Part shown: one piece after another, positions 42,683 to 52,148 of the stretch
Numbering within the stretch: position 1 is the stretch's first letter
Layout of the letters: each line of letters opens with the position of its first letter
NCBI RefSeq assembly: GCF_002161555.1
Contig: NZ_NFHZ01000005.1
Location: 1 to 64,000 of the forward strand
DNA: 64,000 bases
Reading direction: 5' to 3'
Source of the DNA: Barnesiella sp. An55
GTDB lineage: Bacteria; Bacteroidota; Bacteroidia; Bacteroidales; Barnesiellaceae
The notes under the pieces: generated by a model
The model's input: the letters and a program-made list of their open reading frames with translations, nothing else
Told to the model about the DNA's origin: nothing
The model's database searches: none
Program-made: the position numbers and the translations under genes

Positions 42683-45600
42683 ATGAGTAAACAGAAAAAA
42701 TTCTTAACTTGTGATGGTAACCAAGCCGCTGCACATATCTCGTATATGTTTTCCGAGGTGGCTGCCATCTATCCTATCACTCCGTCTTCGACCATGGCCG
42801 AGTACGTAGATGAATGGGCCGCTGCTGGTCGTAAAAACATCTTTGGCGAAACCGTTCTCGTACAGGAAATGCAGTCTGAGGGTGGTGCTGCCGGAGCCGT
42901 TCACGGTTCGTTGCAGGCCGGAGCCTTGACGACCACCTATACCGCGTCGCAAGGTCTTTTGCTGATGATCCCCAACATGTACAAGATTGCCGGTGAGCTG
43001 CTCCCCTGCGTGTTCCACGTATCGGCTCGTACATTGGCTTCTCACTCGCTTTCTATTTTCGGTGACCACCAGGATGTCATGTCCACTCGTCAAACCGGTT
43101 TCGCCATGTTGTGCGAAGGTTCGGTGCAAGAGGTTATGGACCTGGCCGGTGTAGCTCACCTGTCCACGATTCGTTCGCGGGTACCGTTCATCAACTTCTT
43201 CGACGGTTTCCGTACCTCGCACGAGATTCAAAAAATCGAAGCTCTCGAGAACGACGACCTGGCTCCGCTCATCGACCAAGAGGCTTTGGCCGAATTCCGT
43301 GCCCGCGCTTTGAATCCCGAGAAACCGGTAATGCGTGGTATGGCCGAGAACCCCGATACCTTCTTCCAACATCGTGAGGCTGCCAACAAATTCTACGAGG
43401 CTGTACCTGCCATCGTCGAGGATTACATGCAGAAAATCAACGAAATCACGGGCCGTGACTATCACCTGTTCAACTACTACGGTGCCGAGGATGCCGATCG
43501 CGTAATCATTGCCATGGGTTCGGTAACCGAAGCTGCTCGCGAAGCCATCGATTACCTCATGGCCAAAGGCGAGAAGGTAGGTTTGGTAGCCGTTCACCTG
43601 TATCGTCCTTTCTCGGCCGAACACTTCTTGGCTGCTGTGCCCAAGACGGCCAAACGCATTGCTGTTCTCGACCGTACCAAAGAGCCCGGTTCGAACGGCG
43701 AGCCTCTCTACCTCGATGTAAGAGACGTATTCTATGGCAAGGCCGACGCTCCGCTTATCGTAGGCGGTCGTTACGGTCTGGCTTCGAAAGATACTACCCC
43801 CACTCAAATCCTGTCGGTTTACGAAAACCTCGCTTTGCCCGAGCCTAAAGATCACTTCACCATCGGTATCGTCGATGACGTTACCTTTACCTCGCTGCCC
43901 CCGAAAGAGGAGCTCGCTCTCGGTGGCGAAGGTATGTTCGAGGCCAAATTCTATGGCTTGGGTGCCGACGGTACGGTAGGTGCCAACAAGAACTCGGTAA
44001 AAATCATCGGTGACAATACCGACAAATATTGCCAGGCTTATTTCTCCTACGACTCGAAGAAATCGGGTGGTTTCACCTGCTCGCACCTGCGTTTCGGCGA
44101 TACACCCATTCGCTCGACCTACTTGGTAAATACGCCTAATTTTGTTGCTTGCCACGTTCAGGCCTACCTGCACATGTACGATGTATTGCGTGGTATCCGT
44201 CAGAACGGTACCTTCCTGCTCAATACCATCTGGACGGCCGACGAGTTGGCAAAACACATGCCCAACAACGTAAAACGTACGCTGGCACAGAAGAATATCT
44301 CGTTCTATATTATCAATGCAACGAAGATTGCTCAGGAAATCGGGTTGGGTAACCGCACCAATACCATCCTGCAATCGGCCTTCTTCCGCATCACCCAGGT
44401 AATCCCCGTCGATCTGGCCATCGAGCAGATGAAGAAATTCATCGTGAAATCCTATGGTAAGAAAGGTGAGGATGTAGTCAACAAGAACTACGCTGCCGTA
44501 GATCGTGGTGGTGAATATGAAAAAGTAGCCGTAGATCCCGCATGGGCCAATCTCCCCGACGATGAGGTAGTTGAAAGCAAGGCTCCCGAGTTTGTAGAGA
44601 AGGTAGTGAAGGTTATCAACGCCCAGGCTGGCGACGACCTGCCCGTATCGGCCTTCTCGGGTATCGAAGATGGTACCTGGCCTGCCGGCACCGCCAAATA
44701 TGAGAAACGTGGCGTATCGACCTTCGTGCCGGTATGGAACAGCGCCAACTGTATCCAATGTAACAAGTGTGCCTACGTTTGTCCTCACGCTTCGATTCGT
44801 CCCTTTGTACTCGACGAGAACGAACTCGCCGCTTCGCCTTTCAAAGAGGGTGAGACGCTCGAGATGAAAGTCCCGGCCACGATGAAGGGCATGCACTTCC
44901 GCATGCAAGTCGATGTGCTCGACTGTCTGGGTTGCGGCAACTGTGTGGATGTATGTCCGGGCAACAAGAACGGCAAGGCTCTCTCGATGGCCGATCTGGA
45001 AAGCCAGTTGAGCGAAGCTCCCCGCTGGGAATACTGCGCCGACGAGGTGAAGAGCAAACAACACCTGGTAGATATCAAATCGAATGTGAAGAACTCGCAG
45101 TTCGCTACCCCGTTGTTCGAATTCTCGGGCGCTTGCTCGGGTTGCGGTGAGACTCCGTATGTGAAACTCATTTCGCAACTCTTCGGCGACCGTGAGATGG
45201 TATCCAACGCCACGGGTTGCTCGTCGATCTATTCGGGTTCGATTCCTTCGACTCCTTATACTACCAACGAAAAAGGTAAAGGTGTGGCTTGGGCCAACTC
45301 GCTGTTCGAAGACTTCTGCGAGTTCGGTCTGGGTATGACGCTTGCCGTTGAGAAGATGCGTGACCGTCTGGAAAAACTCATGAAACAGGCTATCGAAAGC
45401 GACAGCTGCCCGGCTGAGACCAAAGAGCTGTTTGCCGACTGGATTGCCAACCGTGAGGATACCGACCGCACCGTCGAGCTCGAGGCTAAGATCACGCCTA
45501 TCGTAAAAGCCAATGCCGACAAATGCGAAATCTGCAAGGAGATTGCATCGCTCAGCCAGTACCTCATCAAGAAATCGCAATGGATTATCGGTGGTGACGG

Positions 45601-46246
45601 TGCTTCCTACGATATCGGTTTCGGTGGTCTCGACCACGTATTGGCATCGGGCAAGAATGTAAATGTGCTCGTTCTCGATACCGAGGTTTACTCCAACACC
45701 GGTGGTCAGGCTTCGAAAGCTACCCCGATGGGTGCCATCGCCAAATTTGCCGCTGCCGGTAAACGTGTACGCAAGAAAGACCTCGGTCTCATCGCTTCGA
45801 CCTACGGTTATGTATATTGCGCACAGGTAGCCATGGGCGCCGATCAGGCTCAAACCTTGAAAGCCATCCGTGAAGCCGAGGCCTACAACGGTCCTTCGAT
45901 CATCATCGCCTATGCACCCTGTATCAACCACGGTTTGAAAGCCGGTATGGGTAAATCGCAGGCCGAAGAGGCTGCTGCCGTAGCTTGCGGTTACTGGCAC
46001 CTGTGGCGTTACAACCCCGAGTTGGAAGCCGAGGGCAAGAATCCCTTCACGCTCGACAGCAAAGAGCCCGACTGGTCGAAGTTCCAAGACTTTCTCAAAG
46101 GCGAGGTTCGTTTCGCTTCGGTAATGAAACAATATCCCAACGAGGCAGCCGAACTGTTCAAAGCCGCCGAAGATAATGCAAGATGGCGTTACAACAACTA
46201 CCGCCGTCTGGCTAAACAACAGTGGGGCGTAGAGCAGGAAGACTAA
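42683..46246 (+). CDS. nifJ: Pyruvate:ferredoxin (flavodoxin) oxidoreductase
   Basis: A 1187-residue single-chain enzyme oxidising pyruvate and CoA to acetyl-CoA and CO2 with electrons to ferredoxin. N-terminal PYR domain with YPITPSSTMAEYVDEW, the transketolase-C-like domain, the gamma domain (GADGTVGANKNSVKIIG), two 4Fe-4S clusters (C690 in CIQCNKCAYVCP, C748 in CLGCGNCVDVCPGN), and the C-terminal ThDP domain (GGDGASYDIGFGGLDHVLASG about 970) with a third cluster held by CSGCGE and CEIC. Length is that of the family. Central enzyme of anaerobic energy metabolism. Confidence 0.98.
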   Translation: MSKQKKFLTCDGNQAAAHISYMFSEVAAIYPITPSSTMAEYVDEWAAAGRKNIFGETVLVQEMQSEGGAAGAVHGSLQAGALTTTYTASQGLLLMIPNMYKIAGELLPCVFHVSARTLASHSLSIFGDHQDVMSTRQTGFAMLCEGSVQEVMDLAGVAHLSTIRSRVPFINFFDGFRTSHEIQKIEALENDDLAPLIDQEALAEFRARALNPEKPVMRGMAENPDTFFQHREAANKFYEAVPAIVEDYMQKINEITGRDYHLFNYYGAEDADRVIIAMGSVTEAAREAIDYLMAKGEKVGLVAVHLYRPFSAEHFLAAVPKTAKRIAVLDRTKEPGSNGEPLYLDVRDVFYGKADAPLIVGGRYGLASKDTTPTQILSVYENLALPEPKDHFTIGIVDDVTFTSLPPKEELALGGEGMFEAKFYGLGADGTVGANKNSVKIIGDNTDKYCQAYFSYDSKKSGGFTCSHLRFGDTPIRSTYLVNTPNFVACHVQAYLHMYDVLRGIRQNGTFLLNTIWTADELAKHMPNNVKRTLAQKNISFYIINATKIAQEIGLGNRTNTILQSAFFRITQVIPVDLAIEQMKKFIVKSYGKKGEDVVNKNYAAVDRGGEYEKVAVDPAWANLPDDEVVESKAPEFVEKVVKVINAQAGDDLPVSAFSGIEDGTWPAGTAKYEKRGVSTFVPVWNSANCIQCNKCAYVCPHASIRPFVLDENELAASPFKEGETLEMKVPATMKGMHFRMQVDVLDCLGCGNCVDVCPGNKNGKALSMADLESQLSEAPRWEYCADEVKSKQHLVDIKSNVKNSQFATPLFEFSGACSGCGETPYVKLISQLFGDREMVSNATGCSSIYSGSIPSTPYTTNEKGKGVAWANSLFEDFCEFGLGMTLAVEKMRDRLEKLMKQAIESDSCPAETKELFADWIANREDTDRTVELEAKITPIVKANADKCEICKEIASLSQYLIKKSQWIIGGDGASYDIGFGGLDHVLASGKNVNVLVLDTEVYSNTGGQASKATPMGAIAKFAAAGKRVRKKDLGLIASTYGYVYCAQVAMGADQAQTLKAIREAEAYNGPSIIIAYAPCINHGLKAGMGKSQAEEAAAVACGYWHLWRYNPELEAEGKNPFTLDSKEPDWSKFQDFLKGEVRFASVMKQYPNEAAELFKAAEDNARWRYNNYRRLAKQQWGVEQED

Positions 46247-46278
46247 AAACTGCAAGCGTTTAATCGCTCAATAACACA

Positions 46279-46317
46279 AGAGGCCCGGGTCCTTGATTGG
46301 TCCCGGGTCTCTTTTTT
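46279..46317 (+). terminator. Terminator after nifJ
   Basis: AAGAGGCCCGGG and CCCGGGTCTCTT form a 12-bp stem with one G-U pair, followed by TTTT. Confidence 0.85.
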
Positions 46318-46391
46318 GTCGCTAAATGAAATCGACGTGTATATGAAACTTTGGGGATAGGAGTATATTGGTAATGTTCTTGCCGGGTGGA

Positions 46392-46620
46392 ATAATAAAG
46401 ATATTTATTTAGTTTAGACTTTTTATGTATTTTCTTTTGGATAAATTGGACAAGCAGGGAAAGCCGGTCAAGATTGCATGGTGTGACAATCTTTGTTAAT
46501 CGTTTGTGTTTTAGCTCGAATTGGAATTGAGGTGCGATGTCTTTTGGGAAATATTTAAATTTTTAAAGGAATGTATTGTAAAACATATTTTTGCAGATAA
46601 TAAAAATATTTATTTAATAT
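46392..46620 (+). repeat. Pair of AT-rich direct repeats upstream of the sialidase gene
   Basis: Copies at 46392-46415 and 46597-46620, 205 bases apart, differ at three positions. Shared core AATAAARATATTTATTTA. Could be UP-like or regulator-binding DNA, or chance in AT-rich sequence. Confidence 0.4.
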
Positions 46621-46642
46621 GAGTTTTTAAATGCAATATTTG

Positions 46643-46650
46643 TATATTTG
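46643..46650 (+). promoter_or_regulatory. Likely -7 box of the sialidase gene
   Basis: TATATTTG, 31 bases before the ATG at 46682. A second candidate, TATTTTTG at 46586-46593, lies farther upstream. Neither has a good -33 element. Confidence 0.4.
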
Positions 46651-46681
46651 CGCCACGTTTCATATTAATTCACATAATATC

Positions 46682-49600
46682 ATGAAGTTTACTAATTATG
46701 TACTGCCTGCAGTCATGTTATTGACCAGCTATACTGCGGCTTTTTCTCAACCACAAAGCTATATTGAGTTTAATGGGACTGATCAATATGCTATGATTCC
46801 TTCTCATGAAGACTTCGATATTACTTCGGAAAAGAGTTTCTCAATCACCTGCTGGGCAAGTGTCGATGCCCTTATAAACGGCCAACGGTTTGTATCGCGC
46901 CGAGTAATGGGTGAAAGCTCTCAAACCACAGGTTATGAAATGTGGGGAGGTGAAACCAGTTCCCAGTATTATGCCGTGAATACACCTATTCCCGGTGGAG
47001 GCAATATCTTCTCGGACTGGTGTAAAGCCGGAACAGGAACTACCGATACCTGGATGCACCTGGCTATGGTCATCAATCGCGCCGACAATACCGTGACCCT
47101 CTATCGCGACGGTATGCAAGGAAATCAAAAACAAAACGATGCCCTCGACACGTGGACGGTAGTCAACAGCAACGACATCTATATGGGATGCTGTTTCAAT
47201 GTCACTTCCAATGATGTTGAGCACCTGATGGATGGCAAGTTGGGTAACGTGCGTTTCTGGAACAAGGCGCTGACTGCCGCCGAGGTGACCGCCGATATGA
47301 CCGCTACGGTGGGCCCCGATACCGAAGGCCTCATAGCCGCCTATGACTTTACCGGCATATCGGGTGTAACTGTTCCCGATATCAGTGGTCATGGCCATGC
47401 CGCCACCCTCTCAGGCTTCGATCCCGTAGGTTCCGACCTCTCTCTCTATTCGGTTACGGCAAAAGCCGATCCCAACTTTACCGGTCGTGGTAACACCAAT
47501 GAACTCGCCTCTTCGATGGTTGTAGCCATCACGGGCCAAGACGACAGCAGCTATACCTTTGGCAACCTTTCGCTCGATTTGACAGGTACCACCAACGTGC
47601 AGGACATTGCTGCCATCAAGGTCTATATGACCAGCCAAAACTCGTTCGACAGCCGCAACCTGTCGGGCGCCGAACTGTTGGGTACTTGTGTCCCCGAGGG
47701 TAATACCGTAGAATGTACGCTGGAGGGTTCGAGCCCCGTAGGAACCAAATACCTGTGGGTAACATTCGATGTTGCCGAAAACGCTACTGAAGGCAACCGC
47801 ATCGCTATCAAACCGACTATGCTCGACACCAAGGCCGTGAGCAACATGACCACGGGCAGTCGCGAAATCCTGTTGGCTCGCAAACTGCTCTTCGCTCCCG
47901 GCGATTACAGCTCGGTAGCCTATCGTATCCCGGGTATCATTACGGCTTGGGATGGTTCGCTCGTGGCCGTTACCGACAAACGTAAATATAATCAGGGCGA
48001 TATTCCCGAAGACATCGATATTGTGGTACGCCGCAGTACCGACAATGGTAAGACTTGGTCCGAGCCCGTAACCATGGCTCAAGGTACGGGCGTGGGACAT
48101 GGTTATGGCGATGCCGCTATCGTGAGAACCAATACCGAAAACGAGTTGCTCTGTATCTTTATCGGTGGTAACGGCTTGTTTGCCTCGACGACTTCCAACC
48201 GCATCAGAACCTATATCTCGCGCAGTGCCGATAATGGTCAATCCTGGAGCGAACCCGAGGATATTACCGACCAACTTTTCAGTGGCGAGCGTGCCTCGTG
48301 GACCGCTTCGTTCTGCGCTGCCGGTAACGGTCTGAAGACCCGCAACGGTGTGCTGATGTTTGTGGCCGCCATGCGTCACGATTCGGGCAATACCCTCTAC
48401 AACCATGTAGTTTATTCGAATGACAACGGTGTAACCTGGAATGTATCGAACAGTGCCATGATGGGCGGTGACGAGTCGAAGGTGGTAGAGCTGAACGACG
48501 GCCACATCTTGATGAGTATCCGTCGCCAATCGAAAGGTGCCCGCTACTACACGATTTCGGACAACGTGCCCAGCAAGACCGAGCCCGTCAGCTGGACCGA
48601 GAAGAATACCAACACCGTAAGTTCGTGGCCCGAGATGATCGAGCCTGCCTGCAACGGCGACATCGTAAGATATACCTCGAAACTCGACGGTTACGATAAG
48701 GACCGTATTCTCCACACGGTTCCCAACCACGCTTCCGAAAGACAAAATGTATCGCTTTTCCTCAGCTACGATGAGGGCAAGACCTGGGATGTGAAGAAGA
48801 CGCTTTGCGCTACCGGTTCGGCCTATTCGTCGATTGCCATACTCGACGATGGGACCATTGGCGTATATCTCGAAGAGAACTACAATACGACGAATTACAG
48901 TACCTATTTCTTGAACGTGTCGCTCGACTGGCTCACCGACCATGCCGATACTTATACCGAACCGTCGGGTATGGAGTCGGTAGCTACTCCCGTATTCTCG
49001 CTCGAAGGCGGATACTATACCGAGGAGCAGACCCTCACCATTACCACCGAGACCGAAGATGCTCAAATCTATTACACGCTCGATGGAACGACTCCTACTA
49101 CCGAATCGATTCTCTACGAAGGCCCTATCACACTGAACCAAACCGTAACGGTGAAAGCCATTGCCGTGAAAGAGGGCATGTCGAACAGTGTGATGGCTTC
49201 GGCCACCTACACCTTCCTTACCGGATGGGAACAACCTACCGGTACGATTCACTCGACCGAGAATCGTTATGTGACTTCGGCTACTACAACCGATGCCGTT
49301 GACAATCTCAGTTACAGCCAGTCGTCCAAACCTTCGACCGTGTTTATCGACACCGAGGCTCCCTTCACGGTTGAGGCCGGTCAAACCTTTACGCTGCGTG
49401 TACAATGTACAGCCCAAATGGTTTGGTGTCATGCTGTTCTCTTTGCCGATTGGAACCGCGACTACGACTTCAATGACGAGGGTGAGATGATCGAGCGAGT
49501 AGGTAAAGAACCGTTTGAAGATAGCAATCTGTCCTCCAATGGTAATACCATGATGAAAGATTTCTCGCTCGATATCGCCGTTCCTGCCGATGCCAAGATT

Positions 49601-50254
49601 GCCGAGACTCGTTTGAGAATTCAGTTTACTGATGCATGGCATAAGAAAGATGACCAAGGCCATACCCACACGGCTATGGACAACATCGATAAAGGTGGTT
49701 GCTACGACTTCGTGATGAATATCGTGGAACCTGCTCCTGTAGATTTGGCTGTGTTGACTTTCAATTCGCCCGCCAATGGTACCATCGAGGTTCGCTATGC
49801 CGGTGAAGATGCTTTGCTCAACAACAACGACGAGGTAATCGTTGGCGAGCAGGTAGAGATAACCCTTATCCCCGATGAGAACTATCAGGTAGCAAGCCTT
49901 ATGGTTAACTCGGTTGATAGAACTGCCGACGTGGTGGCCAACAAACTCACCGTGGATGTACCTGCCGAAAGTCTCGACATTGCAGCCGAGTTCGAAGATG
50001 TTCCTTCGGCTATCGAAGAGAACCCGATGGCTCAAACGAAGGTTTATCCCACGCTGTTCACTCAGTCTGTCAACCTCTTCTCGACAGCTGCCGGTGAGGC
50101 TCGCATCTACGACTTGGCCGGATGTCTGCTCAAGAGCGTGGCTGTAGCCGAAGGCGAGAACACGATCGAGGCCAATACGCTCCCGACCGGTAGCATGATT
50201 ATGGTTGTGACTACCGCCGAGGGTACGAAGAGCTTCCACATTGTGAAGAAGTAA
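46682..50254 (+). CDS. Exported sialidase (GH33) with T9SS tail
   Basis: A 1190-residue exo-sialidase that releases sialic acid from host or diet glycans. Signal peptide 1-22 (MKFTNYVLPAVMLLTSYTAAFS); LamG-like domain about 24-205; GH33 propeller about 400-750 with the YRIP motif at 414-417 and four Asp boxes (RSTDNGKTW, RSADNGQSW, YSNDNGVTW, LSYDEGKTW); chitobiase C-terminal-like domain about 770-845 (QIYYTLDGTTPT); GEVED domain about 890-1030; an InlB-repeat-like module; and a T9SS sorting domain in the last 75 residues. Start 46682 is set by the signal peptide. No sialate lyase or epimerase gene is adjacent. Confidence 0.93.
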   Translation: MKFTNYVLPAVMLLTSYTAAFSQPQSYIEFNGTDQYAMIPSHEDFDITSEKSFSITCWASVDALINGQRFVSRRVMGESSQTTGYEMWGGETSSQYYAVNTPIPGGGNIFSDWCKAGTGTTDTWMHLAMVINRADNTVTLYRDGMQGNQKQNDALDTWTVVNSNDIYMGCCFNVTSNDVEHLMDGKLGNVRFWNKALTAAEVTADMTATVGPDTEGLIAAYDFTGISGVTVPDISGHGHAATLSGFDPVGSDLSLYSVTAKADPNFTGRGNTNELASSMVVAITGQDDSSYTFGNLSLDLTGTTNVQDIAAIKVYMTSQNSFDSRNLSGAELLGTCVPEGNTVECTLEGSSPVGTKYLWVTFDVAENATEGNRIAIKPTMLDTKAVSNMTTGSREILLARKLLFAPGDYSSVAYRIPGIITAWDGSLVAVTDKRKYNQGDIPEDIDIVVRRSTDNGKTWSEPVTMAQGTGVGHGYGDAAIVRTNTENELLCIFIGGNGLFASTTSNRIRTYISRSADNGQSWSEPEDITDQLFSGERASWTASFCAAGNGLKTRNGVLMFVAAMRHDSGNTLYNHVVYSNDNGVTWNVSNSAMMGGDESKVVELNDGHILMSIRRQSKGARYYTISDNVPSKTEPVSWTEKNTNTVSSWPEMIEPACNGDIVRYTSKLDGYDKDRILHTVPNHASERQNVSLFLSYDEGKTWDVKKTLCATGSAYSSIAILDDGTIGVYLEENYNTTNYSTYFLNVSLDWLTDHADTYTEPSGMESVATPVFSLEGGYYTEEQTLTITTETEDAQIYYTLDGTTPTTESILYEGPITLNQTVTVKAIAVKEGMSNSVMASATYTFLTGWEQPTGTIHSTENRYVTSATTTDAVDNLSYSQSSKPSTVFIDTEAPFTVEAGQTFTLRVQCTAQMVWCHAVLFADWNRDYDFNDEGEMIERVGKEPFEDSNLSSNGNTMMKDFSLDIAVPADAKIAETRLRIQFTDAWHKKDDQGHTHTAMDNIDKGGCYDFVMNIVEPAPVDLAVLTFNSPANGTIEVRYAGEDALLNNNDEVIVGEQVEITLIPDENYQVASLMVNSVDRTADVVANKLTVDVPAESLDIAAEFEDVPSAIEENPMAQTKVYPTLFTQSVNLFSTAAGEARIYDLAGCLLKSVAVAEGENTIEANTLPTGSMIMVVTTAEGTKSFHIVKK

Positions 50255-50265
50255 ACCTCTGCACG

Positions 50266-50345
50266 GTTTCCCGGCACAGACCGGGAAACTGCTTGAAATA
50301 CAAAAGAACCCCAAAAGTCAAATAGACTTTTGGGGTTCTTTCTTT
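50266..50345 (+). terminator. Double hairpin terminator after the sialidase gene
   Basis: First hairpin GTTTCCCGG/CCGGGAAAC (50266-50289, perfect 9 bp); second hairpin AGAACCCCAAAAGTC/GACTTTTGGGGTTCT (perfect 15 bp), followed by TTCTTT. The first may protect the 3' end, the second terminates. Confidence 0.85.
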
Positions 50346-50429
50346 ATGCAGGGACGCTTGACAAGACTCCGTTTCAGGTGGTTGTCTCTGCGATAGTGCC
50401 CTTAGCCTATGATGCGATTGGCAGGCCGG

Positions 50430-51125
50430 TTAGAAATCTTCCTGGCTCGAGCTGAGCAGTAAATCTTTCAGGCGGGAGCGGTCGAGCACGACAATTTCTT
50501 TGGTGTCATAGTCGATAATACCCTCCTCTTTGAGTCGGTCGAGCGTTGAGAGAAATACCGATCGCTGTACCCCAAAGAAAGAGTAGAGGTCTTTCTGTTT
50601 GCAGATGACGTGAATATCGGTCGATTTCTGTTGCGTAAGGCTCAGAATCCAAAATGCCAGTCTCTCTTTCAGGTCGCTCGACGAGAAAGAGGTGAAACTT
50701 TCGAGCGCTTTTTGAGACCGCCGGGAAAGAATATTCAACAGGTTAATCAGGAAGATAGGCTCTTCTTGTAGCATCTGTACTACCGAGGCTTTTTCGATTT
50801 GCATGATACCTACGGTGCCTACGGCATAGAGGTTAGCCGGGAAATAAGTATCTCGGCCAAAGAGGTGCTCGGGTGCTATAACGTTGGGTGCCAGTATCTT
50901 TTCTGAGATTTTCATCTTTTCGTTTTGGGTAACCAGCTCAGATCTTATCTCTCCCGAGATGAGGAATTTCAAGTGATTACATTCTTCACCGCAGGTAACG
51001 ATTTTTTCGCCGTCGGGGTATTTGAGAAAATGGAATTTCATCTTCTCAATCAACTCCGATATTTTATTTCGGCTTACTCCCTGGAAGATAGGGAGCTGTA
51101 ATAAAACATCATACATGCTGTCCAT
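50430..51125 (-). CDS. Crp/Fnr-family transcriptional regulator
   Basis: A 231-residue protein with an N-terminal cyclic-nucleotide-binding-like barrel (LPIFQGVSRNKISELIEKMKFHFLKYPDGEKIVTCGEECNHLKFLISGEIRSEL) and a C-terminal winged helix (LKERLAFWILSLTQQK, KQKDLYSFFGVQRSVFLSTLDRLKEEGIIDYD). Only scattered cysteines, so it is not an Fe-S sensor of Fnr type; the cAMP phosphate loop is not obvious. The ligand is unknown. A TAGTTTTG box lies at 51155-51148. It diverges from marC. Confidence 0.9.
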   Translation of the reverse strand: MDSMYDVLLQLPIFQGVSRNKISELIEKMKFHFLKYPDGEKIVTCGEECNHLKFLISGEIRSELVTQNEKMKISEKILAPNVIAPEHLFGRDTYFPANLYAVGTVGIMQIEKASVVQMLQEEPIFLINLLNILSRRSQKALESFTSFSSSDLKERLAFWILSLTQQKSTDIHVICKQKDLYSFFGVQRSVFLSTLDRLKEEGIIDYDTKEIVVLDRSRLKDLLLSSSQEDF

Positions 51126-51147
51126 ATACTGTCTCCTTTAGATTTTT

Positions 51148-51155
51148 CAAAACTA
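51148..51155 (-). promoter_or_regulatory. Likely -7 box of the Crp/Fnr-type gene
   Basis: TAGTTTTG on the minus strand, 22 bases before the ATG. No clear -33 element. Confidence 0.45.
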
Positions 51156-51236
51156 ACAAAATTTTTTTACTATGTTTCGTCAGAAATGCTAAAACATCTT
51201 CTTTGTTTAGAAAGTATTGATTTCTTTTTTTTTCAT

Positions 51237-51244
51237 TAACTTTG
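51237..51244 (+). promoter_or_regulatory. Likely -7 box of the marC gene
   Basis: TAACTTTG matches TAnnTTTG, 90 bases before the ATG; TTG at 51217-51219 lies 17 bases upstream, a short spacer. Confidence 0.45.
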
Positions 51245-51333
51245 CGGCGGCCCGAAAAGGAGCAAAGCCAAGTGAGGAGCGCTTTTGAACCCTTTTGGAA
51301 GAAGAGGATAAACACACCTAAACTATATGGAAT

Positions 51334-51930
51334 ATGGATATACTGTCGTTTAAATTTCAGGATTTCCTGAGTGCATTTATTATTTTGTTTGCCGTGATCG
51401 ATATTACGGGTCTTACCCCTATCATTATCGACATGAAACAAAAGGGTCATAACATTGTGGCATGGAAGGCTGCCGTCTATTCGCTCATTACCTTCCTGGC
51501 TTTCCTGTTCATGGGGAACATGATACTCGAGCTGTTCCAGGTCGATATCTCGTCGTTTGCCATCGCCGGTGCGTTGGTAATCTTTGTGATGGCCATTGAG
51601 ATGCTGCTGGGTATCGAAATTTTCAGAAACGACGGTCCCGAGGGCGCTGCATCGATTGTACCCATCGTATTCCCGCTCATCGCCGGTGCCGGTTCGTTTA
51701 CCACCCTGTTGTCGTTGCGGGCCCTTTATGGGTTGGGCAGTATATTGGCAGCCCTGGTACTCAACATCGTCGTGATTTATATTGTCATTCGCAACGTGCA
51801 TATTCTGGAGCGTGTGTTGGGTAAGACGGGAGTGTATGTGCTGCGCAAGTTTTTTGGTATCATTCTGCTGGCCCTCTCGGTGCGCATGTTCCTGCAGAAT
51901 CTGGCCGTAGCGCTCGAGTCATTCAAATAA
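51334..51930 (+). CDS. MarC-family integral membrane protein
   Basis: A 198-residue inner-membrane protein with six hydrophobic segments: FLSAFIILFAVIDITGLTPIIID, AAVYSLITFLAFLFMGNMIL, FAIAGALVIFVMAIEMLLG, IVPIVFPLIAGAGSFTTLLSL, ILAALVLNIVVIYIVIRN and FFGIILLALSVRMFLQNL. The FPLIAGAGSFTT signature is that of the MarC/UPF0056 family. Despite the name, MarC is not linked to multidrug resistance; the transport role is unknown. Divergent from the Crp/Fnr-type gene. Confidence 0.93.
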   Translation: MDILSFKFQDFLSAFIILFAVIDITGLTPIIIDMKQKGHNIVAWKAAVYSLITFLAFLFMGNMILELFQVDISSFAIAGALVIFVMAIEMLLGIEIFRNDGPEGAASIVPIVFPLIAGAGSFTTLLSLRALYGLGSILAALVLNIVVIYIVIRNVHILERVLGKTGVYVLRKFFGIILLALSVRMFLQNLAVALESFK

Positions 51931-51951
51931 GTCATATTGTTCCACTTTATA

Positions 51952-51989
51952 GTCAAGGGGGAGACATCGACCGATGTCTCCCCCTTGAC
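51952..51989. terminator. Terminator-like perfect hairpin after marC
   Basis: GTCAAGGGGGAGACATCG and CGATGTCTCCCCCTTGAC form a perfect 18-bp stem with a two-base loop, followed by GCTTTTATAAA. Confidence 0.75.
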
Positions 51990-52148
51990 GCTTTTATAAA
52001 TTGCAACCTTTTGTGTCTTTTCATTTTGCATGTGTTGTCAAACGGGGAAAAAGAGTTGAACTTTACAGAGAAAAGGTCTCGATTCGGGTCGGAACCTTTT
52101 TCATTTTATAACCGTTCTAAGCTACTGATATATTGCCATTTGTGAATA

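Larger units (their letters stand above)
46247..46681. other. Long AT-rich region before the sialidase gene
   Basis: After the nifJ terminator the region becomes very AT-rich toward the sialidase gene. It holds two near-identical 24-base AT-rich elements (46392-46415 and 46597-46620, 21 of 24 positions equal) with the shared core ATATTTATTTA, and candidate -7 boxes at 46586-46593 (TATTTTTG) and 46643-46650 (TATATTTG). No gene is seen. Confidence 0.55.

Noticed and set aside
42704-46255. A 1183-codon open frame antisense to the pyruvate:ferredoxin oxidoreductase gene
   Set aside because: Length is striking, but the plus-strand protein is complete and certain. The antisense product has no recognisable domain, and stops are rare there because of codon bias.
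47411-50314. A 967-codon open frame antisense to the sialidase gene
   Set aside because: The sialidase frame carries a signal peptide, Asp boxes and a T9SS tail; the antisense frame has none of these and no ribosome site.
50430-51125. Crp/Fnr-type protein as the certain regulator of the 35915/52149 operator
   Set aside because: Only proximity and family suggest it. Crp-type regulators are numerous in Bacteroidales, so the link was left as an inference.
51952-51989. Long perfect hairpin after marC as a CRISPR or small-RNA element
   Set aside because: It is a single copy with no spacer-repeat periodicity and fits a transcription terminator.
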